A stretch of 32,782 nucleotides of DNA from Pseudomonas sp. UYIF39 (GCF_029963765.1 NZ_JALBYU010000037.1:1-32782); one strand, 5' to 3'; positions 1-8,396 are shown, counted from the first letter of the stretch. Numbers and translations are program-made. The notes: generated by a model not told the origin, from the letters alone.

Positions 1-3
1 CCT

Positions 4-69
4 CATCGCGAGCAAGCTCGCTCCCACATTGGAATGCGTTCTCCTGTGGGAGCGAGCTTGCTCGCGATG
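4..69. repeat. REP inverted pair (REPIN-like), GCGAGC family
   Basis: Two near-perfect 25-base inverted arms (4-28 and 45-69) carry the Pseudomonas REP core GCGAGCAAGCTCGCTCCCACA and flank a 16-base spacer. It sits directly upstream of the BMP-family gene. Such pairs are non-coding elements mobilised by RAYT transposases encoded elsewhere; the transcript can form a long hairpin. Confidence 0.85.
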
Positions 70-160
70 GCCGTTACGCGGTTTTGAGCCATTAGTTGTC
101 TTGTTGGTCAGCAATTTGCATTGACCTCGCCAACCTCAAAACAAAATGGAGTTGGAATTC

Positions 161-1243
161 ATGCACAAACGTCCGTTGAAGAAGCTGCTTTGCGCCGTCG
201 CCACAGCCATCGGTCTGAGCGCCAGCCTGACCGCCAGTGCCGCCGACCCGCTGAAAGTCGGCTTCGTCTACATCGGCCCGATCGGTGACCACGGCTGGAC
301 GTATCAGCATGAACAGGGGCGCAAGGCGCTGGCGGAAAAATTCGGCAACCAGATCACCACCAACTACGTGGAAAACGTCGCCGAAGGCGCCGATGCCGAG
401 CGAGTGATCCGCAACATGGCCAAGGACAAGTACGACCTGATCTTCACCACGTCCTTCGGCTACATGAACCCGACCCTGAAAGTCGCGAAACAATTTCCCA
501 AGGTGACCTTCGAACACGCCACCGGCTACAAACAGGACAAGAACCTCGGTACCTACCTGGCGCGCACGTATGAAGGTCGCTACGTTGGCGGGTTCCTCGC
601 GGCGAAGATGACCAAGACCAAGAAGATCGGCTACGTCGCGTCCTTCCCGATCCCGGAAGTGATCCGCGACATCAACGCCATTCAACTGGCCCTGAACAAG
701 TACAACCCCGGCACCGAGATCAAGGTGGTGTGGGTCAACTCCTGGTTCGATCCGGGCAAAGAGGCCGATGCCGCCAACGCGTTGATCGATCAGGGCGTGG
801 ACGTGGTGTTCCAGCACACCGACAGCCCGGCGCCGATCCAGGCGGCTGAACGCCGCGGCGTGTATGCCGTGGGCTACGCTTCGGACATGGCGCACTTCGG
901 GCCGAAAGCGGTGCTGACGTCCATCGTCAACGACTGGGGCCCGCACTACATTCAGGCGACCCAGAGCGTGCTCGACCACACGTGGAAGTCGCAGGATTAC
1001 TGGGGCGGGTTGAAGGAAGGTACGGTTGAGTTGCCGATCAGCGATCTGGTGCCAGCGCCGGTGAAAGCCGAGGCAGAGCAGATCATTGCCGACGTCAAAA
1101 GCGGTGCTTTCCACCCGTTCACCGGACCGATCAAGGATCAGGCAGGCGTAGAGAAGATTGCGGCGGGCGCGACGGCGAGCAATGCGGAGCTGGCATCGAT
1201 GAACTACTACGTAGAAGGCATGAAGGCTGAGATACCGAAGTAG
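161..1243 (+). CDS. BMP-family ABC transporter substrate-binding protein (purine/nucleoside type)
   Basis: Periplasmic binding protein of the BMP/PnrA-like lipoprotein family, which delivers nucleosides or purines to an ABC importer. The 360-residue product starts with a basic, hydrophobic signal peptide ending near ASA-ADP, and the mature protein opens with KVGFVYIGPIGDHGW, the usual first strand and loop of this family. The signal peptide has no lipobox. I chose ATG 161 because GGAG lies nine bases upstream; an in-frame ATG at 146 would put that GGAG inside the gene. Permease and ATPase genes are not in the window and may lie to the left. The downstream adenine deaminase supports a purine ligand, but the exact ligand is inferred. 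Confidence 0.9.
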   Translation: MHKRPLKKLLCAVATAIGLSASLTASAADPLKVGFVYIGPIGDHGWTYQHEQGRKALAEKFGNQITTNYVENVAEGADAERVIRNMAKDKYDLIFTTSFGYMNPTLKVAKQFPKVTFEHATGYKQDKNLGTYLARTYEGRYVGGFLAAKMTKTKKIGYVASFPIPEVIRDINAIQLALNKYNPGTEIKVVWVNSWFDPGKEADAANALIDQGVDVVFQHTDSPAPIQAAERRGVYAVGYASDMAHFGPKAVLTSIVNDWGPHYIQATQSVLDHTWKSQDYWGGLKEGTVELPISDLVPAPVKAEAEQIIADVKSGAFHPFTGPIKDQAGVEKIAAGATASNAELASMNYYVEGMKAEIPK

Positions 1244-1270
1244 CTCCCAAACCAAACACAAAACCCTGTA

Positions 1271-1352
1271 GGAGTGAGCCTGCTCGCGATGGCGGAGTGT
1301 CAGACGCTATCAATGTCGACTGACACGCCGCTATCGCGAGCAGGCTCACTCC
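1271..1352. repeat. REP inverted pair, GCGAGC family variant
   Basis: Perfect 20-base inverted arms at 1271-1290 and 1333-1352 with core ATCGCGAGCAGGCTCACTCC, a variant of the GCTCGCTCCCACA family (GAGTGAG in place of GAGCGAG). The 42-base spacer holds a small inner dyad (GTGTCA/TGACAC). It separates the BMP gene from the oxygenase gene and could attenuate read-through. Confidence 0.85.
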
Positions 1353-1386
1353 CACAATGGATTTTCAGCGTTCTTAAGGACTGCGC

Positions 1387-2352
1387 ATGAACCAGCTCCC
1401 GATCATCGACATCGCCCCGCTCTACAGCGATGACACACACGCCTGGCAAACCGTCGCCAGCCAAATCGACCACGCCTGCCGCGAGTGGGGTTTCTTCTAC
1501 ATCAAGGGTCACCCGATCAGCGCCGCGCGCATTAACGCCGTGCTCGACCACGCCCAACACTTCTTCGCCCTGCCCGCCGCCGAAAAACTCAAGATCGACA
1601 TCACTCAGACCAAACATCACCGGGGCTACGGCGCCATCGCCACCGAACAACTCGACCCGAGCAAACCCAGCGACCTGAAAGAAACCTTCGACATGGGCCT
1701 GCACCTGCCGGCCGATCACCCGCAAGTGCTGGCGGAAAAACCGCTGCGCGGCCCCAACCGTCATCCGTCGATGCCTGGCTGGGGATCGCTGATGGAACAG
1801 CACTACGTCGACATGCAGGCCTTGGCCCTAACCCTGTTACGGGCCATAACTGTGGCGCTGGGCATCGAGCGCGATTTTTTCGACACACGCTTCGTTGAAC
1901 CGGTCAGTGTGCTGCGGATGATTCATTACCCACCGCGCCACACCGCCAGCTCCGAAGAGCAACAAGGCGCAGGCGCCCACACCGATTACGGTTGCATCAC
2001 CCTGCTGTATCAAGATGCCGCCGGCGGCCTGCAAGTGCGAAACGTTAAAGGCGAGTGGATCGATGCACCGCCGATCGACTGCACGTTCGTGGTCAACCTC
2101 GGCGACATGATGGCGCGCTGGAGCAACGACCGTTACCTGTCGACGCCGCACCGGGTGATCAGCCCGCTGGGCGTGGACCGTTACTCGATGCCATTCTTCG
2201 CCGAGCCGCACCCCGACACGGTCATCGAATGCCTGCCCGGCTGTCAGGATGAGCGGCACCCCGCAAAGTATCCGGCCACCACCTGCGCCGAATTCCTGCT
2301 CTCGCGCTTCGCCGAGACCTACGCCTATCGACGGGAACAGGAAGCGCTGTGA
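1387..2352 (+). CDS. 2-oxoglutarate/Fe(II)-dependent oxygenase, isopenicillin N synthase family
   Basis: Predicted soluble non-haem iron dioxygenase of 321 residues. The N-terminal DIOX_N region begins MNQLPIIDIAPLY and contains the typical REWGFFYIKGH segment. The C-terminal double-stranded beta-helix carries the iron triad H198-x-D200 (GAHTDYG) and H255 (STPHRV), and the 2-oxoglutarate-binding R265-x-S267 (RYSMPFF). All catalytic residues are present, so the enzyme should be active. The substrate is unknown. Its place between a BMP-type binding protein and an adenine deaminase suggests a purine, nucleoside or related heterocycle, but that is inference. Family members also include ethylene-forming enzyme and plant gibberellin oxidases, so the fold alone does not define the reaction. 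Confidence 0.9.
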   Translation: MNQLPIIDIAPLYSDDTHAWQTVASQIDHACREWGFFYIKGHPISAARINAVLDHAQHFFALPAAEKLKIDITQTKHHRGYGAIATEQLDPSKPSDLKETFDMGLHLPADHPQVLAEKPLRGPNRHPSMPGWGSLMEQHYVDMQALALTLLRAITVALGIERDFFDTRFVEPVSVLRMIHYPPRHTASSEEQQGAGAHTDYGCITLLYQDAAGGLQVRNVKGEWIDAPPIDCTFVVNLGDMMARWSNDRYLSTPHRVISPLGVDRYSMPFFAEPHPDTVIECLPGCQDERHPAKYPATTCAEFLLSRFAETYAYRREQEAL

Positions 2353-2397
2353 TGAACCGGCTGGTCAGGTTTTGCTAATTGTTTCCACGGGCATCTG

Positions 2398-2403
2398 TAG
2401 AAT
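2398..2403 (+). promoter_or_regulatory. Possible sigma70 -10 box of the adenine deaminase gene
   Basis: TAGAAT lies 31 bases before the deaminase ATG, in the 82-base gap after the oxygenase. No convincing -35 box is found at 16-18 bases upstream; the best candidate, TTGCTA at 2372, is 20 bases away. Support is weak, but the gap and the box suggest the deaminase has its own promoter. Confidence 0.3.
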
Positions 2404-2434
2404 GCTCGCCATCTGCACCTGATGAGAAAAGACT

Positions 2435-3388
2435 ATGTACGACTGGCTGAACGCCCTGCCCAAGGCAGAACTGCACCTGCATCTTGAGGGCTCGCTGGAG
2501 CCTGAGCTGCTGTTCGCCCTGGCCGAACGCAACAAGATCGCCCTGCCGTGGAGCGACGTCGAAACCCTGCGCAAGGCCTACGCCTTCAACAACCTGCAAG
2601 AGTTTCTCGACCTGTACTACCAGGGCGCCGACGTGTTGCGCACCTCTCAGGATTTCTACGACCTGACCTGGGCTTACCTGTTGCGCTGCAAGGCGCAGAA
2701 CGTGATTCACACCGAACCGTTCTTCGACCCGCAGACCCACACCGACCGTGGCGTGCCGTTCGAAGTGGTCCTCAACGGCATCGCCGCCGCATTGAAGGAT
2801 GGCGAGCAGCAACTGGGCATCACCAGCGGTTTGATCCTGAGCTTCCTGCGCCACTTGAGCGAAGAAGAAGCCCAGAAAACCCTCGACCAGGCGCTGCCGT
2901 TCCGTGATGCGTTTGTCGCCGTCGGTCTGGACAGTTCGGAAATGGGTCACCCGCCAAGCAAGTTCCAGCGCGTGTTCGATCGCGCTCGTCACGAAGGCTT
3001 CCTGACCGTCGCCCACGCCGGAGAAGAAGGCCCGCCCGAGTACATCTGGGAAGCCCTCGACTTGCTGAAAGTCCAGCGCATCGACCATGGCGTGCGCGCC
3101 ATCGAAGACGAGCGTTTGATGCAGCGGATTATCGACGAGCAAATCCCGTTGACCGTGTGCCCGTTGTCGAACACCAAGCTTTGCGTGTTCGATCACATGT
3201 CTCAGCACAACATTCTCGACATGCTCGAGCGTGGCGTGAAAGTGACCGTGAACTCGGATGACCCGGCGTACTTCGGCGGTTATGTCACCGAGAACTTCCA
3301 TGCGCTGTATACCCATTTGGGCATGACCCAGGATCAGGCCAAGCGTCTGGCGCAGAACAGCCTGGATGCACGGTTGATCAAGCCGTAA
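2435..3388 (+). CDS. Adenine deaminase (adenosine deaminase family, type 2)
   Basis: Zinc hydrolase of 317 residues that should convert adenine to hypoxanthine and ammonia in the cytosol (purine salvage and nitrogen release). Visible metal and catalytic elements are H14 and H16 (ELHLHLEG), H194 and E197 (HAGEEG), the RIDHG segment, TVCPLSN and D275-D276 (VNSDDP). Length and sequence closely resemble P. aeruginosa PA0148, shown experimentally to deaminate adenine rather than adenosine. This makes adenine the preferred call despite the usual label 'adenosine deaminase'. The start is the first ATG in frame with the conserved MYDWLNALPKAELHLHLEG opening; the ribosome site (GAGAAAA) is weak. It follows the BMP and oxygenase genes in the same direction. 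Confidence 0.93.
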   Translation: MYDWLNALPKAELHLHLEGSLEPELLFALAERNKIALPWSDVETLRKAYAFNNLQEFLDLYYQGADVLRTSQDFYDLTWAYLLRCKAQNVIHTEPFFDPQTHTDRGVPFEVVLNGIAAALKDGEQQLGITSGLILSFLRHLSEEEAQKTLDQALPFRDAFVAVGLDSSEMGHPPSKFQRVFDRARHEGFLTVAHAGEEGPPEYIWEALDLLKVQRIDHGVRAIEDERLMQRIIDEQIPLTVCPLSNTKLCVFDHMSQHNILDMLERGVKVTVNSDDPAYFGGYVTENFHALYTHLGMTQDQAKRLAQNSLDARLIKP

Positions 3389-3406
3389 GGTTCACCGCAT
3401 AACCAA

Positions 3407-3430
3407 TGTGGGAGCGAGCTCGCTCCCACA
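3407..3430. repeat. Solitary REP palindrome, GCGAGC family
   Basis: A perfect 24-base palindrome (half-site TGTGGGAGCGAG) between the convergent deaminase and MFS genes. It lacks a clear T-run, but a hairpin here could act as a bidirectional terminator or mRNA 3' stabiliser. Confidence 0.75.
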
Positions 3431-3440
3431 GGGTTTGTGT

Positions 3441-4823
3441 TTAGCCAACGGCTACCGGTTCAGTCAACTCCTCCAGCGTTTTGCCCCGGGTCTCCATCCC
3501 GAACACCCACACCACCCCTGCCGCAATCGCAAAACACATCGCCCCCAGCGCAAACACCCCGCCCTGCCCGGTCATCGGGAACACCAGCCCGGTCACCATT
3601 GGTCCGAGCAACGAACCCACGCGGCCAATCGCCGAAGCGAAACCCGAGCCCGTAGCCCGCGCCGATGTCGGGTACAACTCCGGCGTGTAGGTGTAAAGCA
3701 CCGCCCACATGCTGAACAGGAAAAACTGCATCAGCAGCCCCGACGCAATCAACAGGCTGACGTTGCCACCAAACACCGCGCTCTGACCATAGAGAAACGC
3801 CATCACCCCACCGCCAAGCAACGTCACCACACACACCGGTTTACGCCCCCAACGCTCCACCAGCCAGGCGGCCATCAGGAAACCGGGGATCCCGCCGAGG
3901 GAAATCAGCACCGTGTAATACACCGACTGGGTCACGGCAAAACCCGACTGCTGCAGCAAGGCACTGAGCCAGGACGTCAGGCCATAGAAACCCAGCAAGG
4001 CGAAGAACCAGACGCTCCAGATCATCATCGTGCGCTGGCGGTACAGCGGCGACCAGATCTGCCGCAACGCGGAAAAGAAATGGCCCGGCGTACTCGCCAC
4101 TCTCGGCAGGCGGATCGGCTCAGGCAGATCCGAACGCCCCAGAGATGCCCGGACCCGATCTTCGATGCGCAGCAAGACCTTGTCTGCCACGTCATGGTGC
4201 CCGGCCTGTTCCAGCCAGCGCGGTGATTCGGGAATGAAAAAGCGAATCGCCAGGACAAACACCGCCGGCACCGCCAACACCAGGAAGATGTCCCGCCAGC
4301 CAATCACCGGCAGCAGGAAGTACGACAGTACGCCGGCGGCGACGAAGCCCAGCGGCCAGAAACCGTCCATTAACGCGATATAGCGCCCACGCTTCTTGGC
4401 CGGAATCAGCTCCGAGAGCATCGACTGAGCGATGGGAAACTCCATGCCCATGCCAATCCCCAGCAGGATTCGGAACAACGTCAGCGTTTCGACGTTCTGC
4501 GCCGTGGAGCACAGATAACTGGCGATCCCCCACAACACGATGCTCCACTGGAACACCGGTTTGCGGCCGAAACGGTCGGCCAGCATGCCGGACAGTGACG
4601 CCCCCACAACCATGCCGAAAAAGCTCGAACTGGCCAGCAACCCGGCCTGAGCCGTACTCAGGCCGAACTCGGTTTTGATCGAGCCGAGCAGGAAGGTCAT
4701 CATCGCCAGGTCCATGGAGTCGAAGAAAAACGCCAGGGCAATGATGATGAAAATGATCCGGTGATAACCGCTGATGGGCAGCCGTTCCAGTCGTTCTGCC
4801 GCGCTGAAGCCTCGTGTTTCCAT
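3441..4823 (-). CDS. MFS transporter, sugar/niacin-porter-like
   Basis: Inner-membrane major facilitator permease of 460 residues with about twelve hydrophobic segments. The first inter-helix loop has GMLADRFGRKP, and the second half repeats it as WLVERWGRKP. PESPRWL follows TM6 and ELYPTSARATGSG precedes TM11, the signatures of the sugar-porter-like group that includes NiaP and aromatic-acid carriers. I use ATG 4823, preceded by GGGGAG at a good distance; a TTG 15 bases upstream would place that motif inside the gene. It lies downstream of an ArsR-type regulator on the same strand with a 127-base gap, so joint control is likely. The substrate cannot be read from the sequence. Confidence 0.88.
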   Translation of the reverse strand: METRGFSAAERLERLPISGYHRIIFIIIALAFFFDSMDLAMMTFLLGSIKTEFGLSTAQAGLLASSSFFGMVVGASLSGMLADRFGRKPVFQWSIVLWGIASYLCSTAQNVETLTLFRILLGIGMGMEFPIAQSMLSELIPAKKRGRYIALMDGFWPLGFVAAGVLSYFLLPVIGWRDIFLVLAVPAVFVLAIRFFIPESPRWLEQAGHHDVADKVLLRIEDRVRASLGRSDLPEPIRLPRVASTPGHFFSALRQIWSPLYRQRTMMIWSVWFFALLGFYGLTSWLSALLQQSGFAVTQSVYYTVLISLGGIPGFLMAAWLVERWGRKPVCVVTLLGGGVMAFLYGQSAVFGGNVSLLIASGLLMQFFLFSMWAVLYTYTPELYPTSARATGSGFASAIGRVGSLLGPMVTGLVFPMTGQGGVFALGAMCFAIAAGVVWVFGMETRGKTLEELTEPVAVG

Positions 4824-4920
4824 GCCACACTCCCCCAATCCGAAAGTCCCGGGTCGAGTGTGCGCGATAGCTGCTGGGGGTTACTGCTGGATGCGACCTG
4901 TTCGCAGCTCTGAACGACGC

Positions 4921-4939
4921 CCGACGCTTCGGACGTCGG
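4921..4939 (-). other. Small hairpin between the ArsR-type and MFS genes
   Basis: CCGACG (4921-4926) and CGTCGG (4934-4939) can pair around a seven-base loop just after the ArsR-type stop codon. No T-run follows on the minus strand. It may only partly attenuate transcription into the MFS gene. Confidence 0.3.
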
Positions 4940-4950
4940 TCGCGATGCGT

Positions 4951-5685
4951 CTACAACGCCATTTCCAGCTCGGTTTCCTTGGCGAATCGATGGATTTCAC
5001 GCTGCCCCGCGGCGGTGACCTGCAAGGCTCGCGAATCGTTGGGCAGGCTCAGCCAACCTGACTGCATGAACAATTGCAGCAAAGCCGCACCCAGTGATCC
5101 GCCCATGTGCGGGCGTCTTTCGCTCCAGTCCGGGCAAGCGCAGGCGACTCGGCTGTTGCGATGAGCCAGCGCCTGGATGAACACACCCCGTGTCGCCAAC
5201 TGCGTGGCGCCCTTGTGAGTGATCATGACCCGCTGATCGAACTGTTCGATCCAGCCTGCATCCAGCAGACGCTGGTAAAGATCAGCGGCAAGGGTGCCGC
5301 CCAAATGGTCGTCGCAAAGCCTGGCGCGCAAGAGTGACGAAGGCGCCGCCGGAGGTTTGGCGATGGGTGTCGTGCGCTTGAAAACGTCCGGAATTTCCCG
5401 AGGCGTGCTGGCCAGGGTGGCGCTGGCCAGTGCCTCTATCGCGGCCCCCACTTCGGGTGCGGCAAGACGAAAGAACCGCTTGCGGCCACGGATTTCGACT
5501 TTCAACAGACCTCCGGCGGACAAACGCCCCAGATGCGCACTGGCCGAAGACGGTGACAGGCCGGCCAACAAGGCCAGCTCTTCGGTTTGCCGCGCCGAGC
5601 CGTCCATCAAGGCCCACATCATTGCGCTGCGCTTTGGGTCAGCCAGCAACGTGGCGATCTGGCTGATGCAAGGTGCATGTTCCAT
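4951..5685 (-). CDS. ArsR-family winged-helix regulator with long C-terminal region
   Basis: Cytosolic repressor-like protein of 244 residues. Residues about 1-85 form an ArsR-type winged helix: ISQIATLLADPKRSAMMWAL, then a recognition region with SPSSASAHLGRL and a wing at VEIRGRKRFFRL. No ArsR metal-binding CxC box is seen, so the signal is probably not arsenic-type metal. The remaining 150 or so residues contain no domain I recognise beyond a possible second helical module (CACPDWSERRPHMGGSLG). ATG 5685 is chosen because AGGGAG lies seven bases upstream. The frame stays open to an ATG at 5901, but that extension does not look like this family. It precedes an MFS gene and probably controls it. 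Confidence 0.85.
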   Translation of the reverse strand: MEHAPCISQIATLLADPKRSAMMWALMDGSARQTEELALLAGLSPSSASAHLGRLSAGGLLKVEIRGRKRFFRLAAPEVGAAIEALASATLASTPREIPDVFKRTTPIAKPPAAPSSLLRARLCDDHLGGTLAADLYQRLLDAGWIEQFDQRVMITHKGATQLATRGVFIQALAHRNSRVACACPDWSERRPHMGGSLGAALLQLFMQSGWLSLPNDSRALQVTAAGQREIHRFAKETELEMAL

Positions 5686-6001
5686 GTATTCACTCCCTGT
5701 TGAATCGTTTCGTCTACTGCTCAGAGACATCTTGACCAGTAATGTGTCGTCGGCCAAGGCGTGGAAACGCCATAAACCGGGCAAAGCCAGCCAATCGCAC
5801 GAGCTATTGCTTCGCAGGTTTCGCAAAGCCTCGGCGATTGACCATAGGGCCTGGCTGACTCGGACGTGGACTCGCCATTGCGAGATCGACGGTGCGTACA
5901 TGAGGCGGGCGCTAGTATATGCGGGTTAACCGCCGGTTCCTGCCCTTGGGAAACCGTTGGTGGTGATAGTTCCTGAGTGAAATTTCGCTATTTGCCTGCG
6001 A
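5686..6001. other. Intergenic region, 316 bases, no supported gene
   Basis: This is the upstream region of the ArsR-type gene and the 3' flank of the LysR gene. On the minus strand TATACT (5919-5914) is a good -10 box, but its -35 partner (CAGGAA, 17-base spacer) is poor. The reading frame of the ArsR-type gene is open across 5686-5901. Overlapping plus-strand frames look like shadows. No repeat or RNA gene was recognised. Confidence 0.5.
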
Positions 6002-6932
6002 CTAATGATCGGGGCCCGATAACGTCGGAAATTGGCTACTCAACCGGGCGCATCGACTGGCGAGCATTTCCCGCAAAAGGTTCACCGGCTTACTCAATTG
6101 TGCGCGATGGGCGCACAGCAAATTCAGCGGTGCGCGCTCACAGAGCAGTTCCGGCATGAGCACTTTCAATCGACCGGCCAGCACATCGGCCGCGACATCG
6201 AGCCAGGATTTGTAGGCGATCCCGGCACCTGCCACGGCCCACAGACGCACGACATCGGCATCATCGCTGAACCGATCGCCGCTGACGGTCAGGCTGACCT
6301 CGCGTTTGCCGTCGTGGAAACTCCAATGGTCGTGGACCCGACTGCCGAGCATGAACAGCAAGCAGTTGTGCTGAGCCAGTTGCTCCAGTTGCCGAGGCTC
6401 GCCATGCCGCGCCAGGTAACTCGGAGCGGCACAGAGGACGCGGCGGTTCTGCGGGGCGATGGGCAGCGCCACCAGGCTTGAGTCTTCTGGCTCGCCGTAA
6501 CGCAGGGCGATATCCACCGGTTGGCGGAACAGGTCGGCGATGCGGTCGCCCAGCAGCAAACGCACCGTGAGTTTCGGATGCTCTCGCTGAAACTCGTCCA
6601 GCCAGGGCAGCAGCAGATTGCGGCCAAAGTCCGAAGGCGCCGACAGCTGCAAAATCCCGCTGACCTGGTCCTGACCGCTGGCCAGCAAACGACGGCCTTC
6701 ATCGAGATTGCTCAAGGCGGCCCGAGCGTATTCGAGAAATCCCTCGCCTTCAGCGGTCAGCCGCAGGCTGCGGGTAGAACGGGCAAGCAACCGGGCGCCG
6801 AGCTGCTGTTCGATGCGCTTCAACGCCGCACTGGCTACCGCAGCCGACATATCCATCCCCCCGCGCCGCCGCTGACAGACTGCCCAGGTCCGCCGCCCGG
6901 ACAAACAACTGCAAGTCATCGAAACGCAGCAT
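6002..6932 (-). pseudogene. LysR-family regulator, disrupted by a +1 frameshift in a G6 run
   Basis: The gene starts at ATG 6932 with a textbook LysR opening (MLRFDDLQLFVRAADLGSLS then AAARG). It shifts frame in a run of six C on the plus strand (6857-6862; GGGGGG in the mRNA). The rest of the helix-turn-helix (MDMSAAVASAALKRIEQQLG, then RLLARSTRSLRLT) and the whole substrate-binding domain continue in the next frame to 6002. With five G the two frames join as SAAARGMDMSAAVAS and give a normal length of about 309 residues. An internal ATG at 6856 would yield 284 residues without the first helices, so it could not bind DNA normally. The cause may be a real mutation, slippage or a sequencing error. 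Its likely targets are the divergent monooxygenase and dehydrogenase genes. Confidence 0.8.
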
Positions 6933-7051
6933 TGTTCAGCCTCGATTATCAAAAAAATATTGAAAGAGACTGCTCTTTTAGCGGGTTTTATCTTGCAGAG
7001 AAATAGCCAATTATCCGTCCCATCGAATTCATCCCGCTCCCGGAGCCGAAC

Positions 7052-7345
7052 ATGTCCCAGCCTTTTACCGCTATCGCCACCCTCATCGCCAAAGCCGGCC
7101 AGCAGGATGCCCTCGAACAGCACCTGCGTGCGCTGCTGGAACCGACCCGCGCCGAGGCCGGTTGCGGTCAATACGACTTGCACCAGGACCTCGCCAATCC
7201 TCATGCCTTCTACATGATCGAAAAATGGAGCAGTGACGAAGCACTCCAGGCCCACGACGCCAGCGCGCATATCCAGAACTTCCGCGCCAAGGCGGGCGAC
7301 TTTCTCGAACACTTCGACCTCAAGCGCCTGCGCTCCATCGTCTGA
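7052..7345 (+). CDS. Antibiotic biosynthesis monooxygenase (ABM) domain protein, putative quinol monooxygenase
   Basis: Small 97-residue protein with the ABM ferredoxin-like fold: TAIATLIAKAGQQDALEQHL, a central CGQYDLHQD strand, and FYMIEKWSSDEALQAHDAS followed by a helix. Related proteins such as E. coli YgiN are dimeric, cofactor-free enzymes acting on quinols or related aromatics, or simply have the dimeric fold. No ribosome site better than GGAG (seven bases before ATG 7052) is needed. It is the first gene of a likely two-gene operon with the dehydrogenase 32 bases downstream, divergent from the broken LysR gene. Reaction and substrate are inferred only from the fold. Confidence 0.88.
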   Translation: MSQPFTAIATLIAKAGQQDALEQHLRALLEPTRAEAGCGQYDLHQDLANPHAFYMIEKWSSDEALQAHDASAHIQNFRAKAGDFLEHFDLKRLRSIV

Positions 7346-7377
7346 TCTGCCTTCTTTATTACTTCTCAGGAGCCCGT

Positions 7378-8391
7378 ATGAAAGCCATTGCCTACTACGC
7401 CTCGTTGCCAATCAGCGACGAAAATTCTCTGCAAGACATCGAACTGCCAGAACCGGTTGCCGGCCCGCGTGACCTGCTGGTGGAAGTCAAAGCCATCTCG
7501 GTCAACCCGGTGGACACCAAGGTCCGCCAGAACGTCCAGCCTGAAGCGGGCGCGCCGAAAGTGCTGGGCTGGGACGTGGCCGGTGTGGTCAAGGCCGTCG
7601 GCAGTGAAGTGACGCTGTTCAAGGCCGGCGACAAAGTGTTCTACGCCGGGTCCATCGCCCGCGCGGGCGGCAACAGCGAGCGGCACGTGGTCGATGAGCG
7701 GATCGTTGGCCATATGCCGAAAACCCTCGGCTTCGCCGAAGCCGCCGCGCTGCCGCTGACCGCTATCACCGCGTGGGAATTACTCTTCGAACGTCTGCAA
7801 GTGCGTGAAGGCAAAACCGATGAAGGCCAGAGCCTTTTGATCGTCGGTGCCGCTGGCGGTGTGGGGTCGATCCTCACGCAACTGGCCAGCCAGCTCACCG
7901 GGCTGAAAGTCATCGGCACCGCTTCCCGCCCGCAAACCCAGAGCTGGGTTCGTGAACTCGGTGCCGACCTGGTGATCGATCACAGCCAGCCGTTGAGCGA
8001 AGAACTCAAACGCGCTGGTGTCGATCAGGTGACCCACGTCGCCAGCCTGACCCAGACCGATCACCACCTGGATCAACTGATCGAGGCACTGGCGCCGCAA
8101 GGCAAACTGGCCCTGATCGATGATCCGAAGGCGCTGGACGTGACCAAGCTCAAGCGCAAGAGCCTGTCGCTGCACTGGGAGTTCATGTACACCCGCTCGC
8201 TGTTCGAAACCGCGGACATGATCGAGCAGCACACATTGCTCAACCGCGTGGCTGAGCTGATCGACGCCGGGACGCTGAAGACCACGGTCGGCGAGCACTT
8301 CGGGACCATCAACGCGGCGAACCTGCGTCGTGCTCATGAGCTACTCGAAAGTGGTAAGTCCAAGGGCAAGATTGTGCTCGAAGGGTTCTAA
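7378..8391 (+). CDS. Zinc-type alcohol dehydrogenase-like / quinone oxidoreductase family protein
   Basis: Cytosolic medium-chain dehydrogenase/reductase of 337 residues. The GroES-like N-terminal half contains SVNPVDTKVRQ and LGWDVAGVV. The Rossmann half contains the nucleotide loop IVGAAGGVGSILTQLA, typical of NADPH binders. The catalytic and structural zinc cysteines of true alcohol dehydrogenases are absent, so this is a zinc-independent quinone/enone reductase type (the adh_fam_1 group). CAGGAG precedes ATG 7378. It is co-directional with the ABM protein. A pair of quinol-type monooxygenase and quinone-type reductase suggests handling of quinones or electrophiles, but that is inference. 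Confidence 0.9.
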   Translation: MKAIAYYASLPISDENSLQDIELPEPVAGPRDLLVEVKAISVNPVDTKVRQNVQPEAGAPKVLGWDVAGVVKAVGSEVTLFKAGDKVFYAGSIARAGGNSERHVVDERIVGHMPKTLGFAEAAALPLTAITAWELLFERLQVREGKTDEGQSLLIVGAAGGVGSILTQLASQLTGLKVIGTASRPQTQSWVRELGADLVIDHSQPLSEELKRAGVDQVTHVASLTQTDHHLDQLIEALAPQGKLALIDDPKALDVTKLKRKSLSLHWEFMYTRSLFETADMIEQHTLLNRVAELIDAGTLKTTVGEHFGTINAANLRRAHELLESGKSKGKIVLEGF

Positions 8392-8396
8392 AGATC

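Noticed and set aside
4..69. Possible CRISPR repeat because of several near-identical 25-base units in the window
   Set aside because: Units are palindromic, in inverted pairs and scattered kilobases apart rather than in a regularly spaced array. No cas genes are present.
92..1261. A 389-codon open frame on the minus strand opposite the BMP gene
   Set aside because: It mirrors a high-GC gene whose plus-strand product is a clear family member. The translation has no recognisable domain, and it spans the gene's signal peptide and stop region.
2375..3316. Long minus-strand frame opposite adenine deaminase
   Set aside because: Antisense shadow of a codon-biased gene, with no ribosome site or domain likeness.
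5294..5929. A 211-codon plus-strand frame opposite the ArsR-type gene
   Set aside because: It overlaps a well-supported regulator gene on the other strand and has no domain signature.
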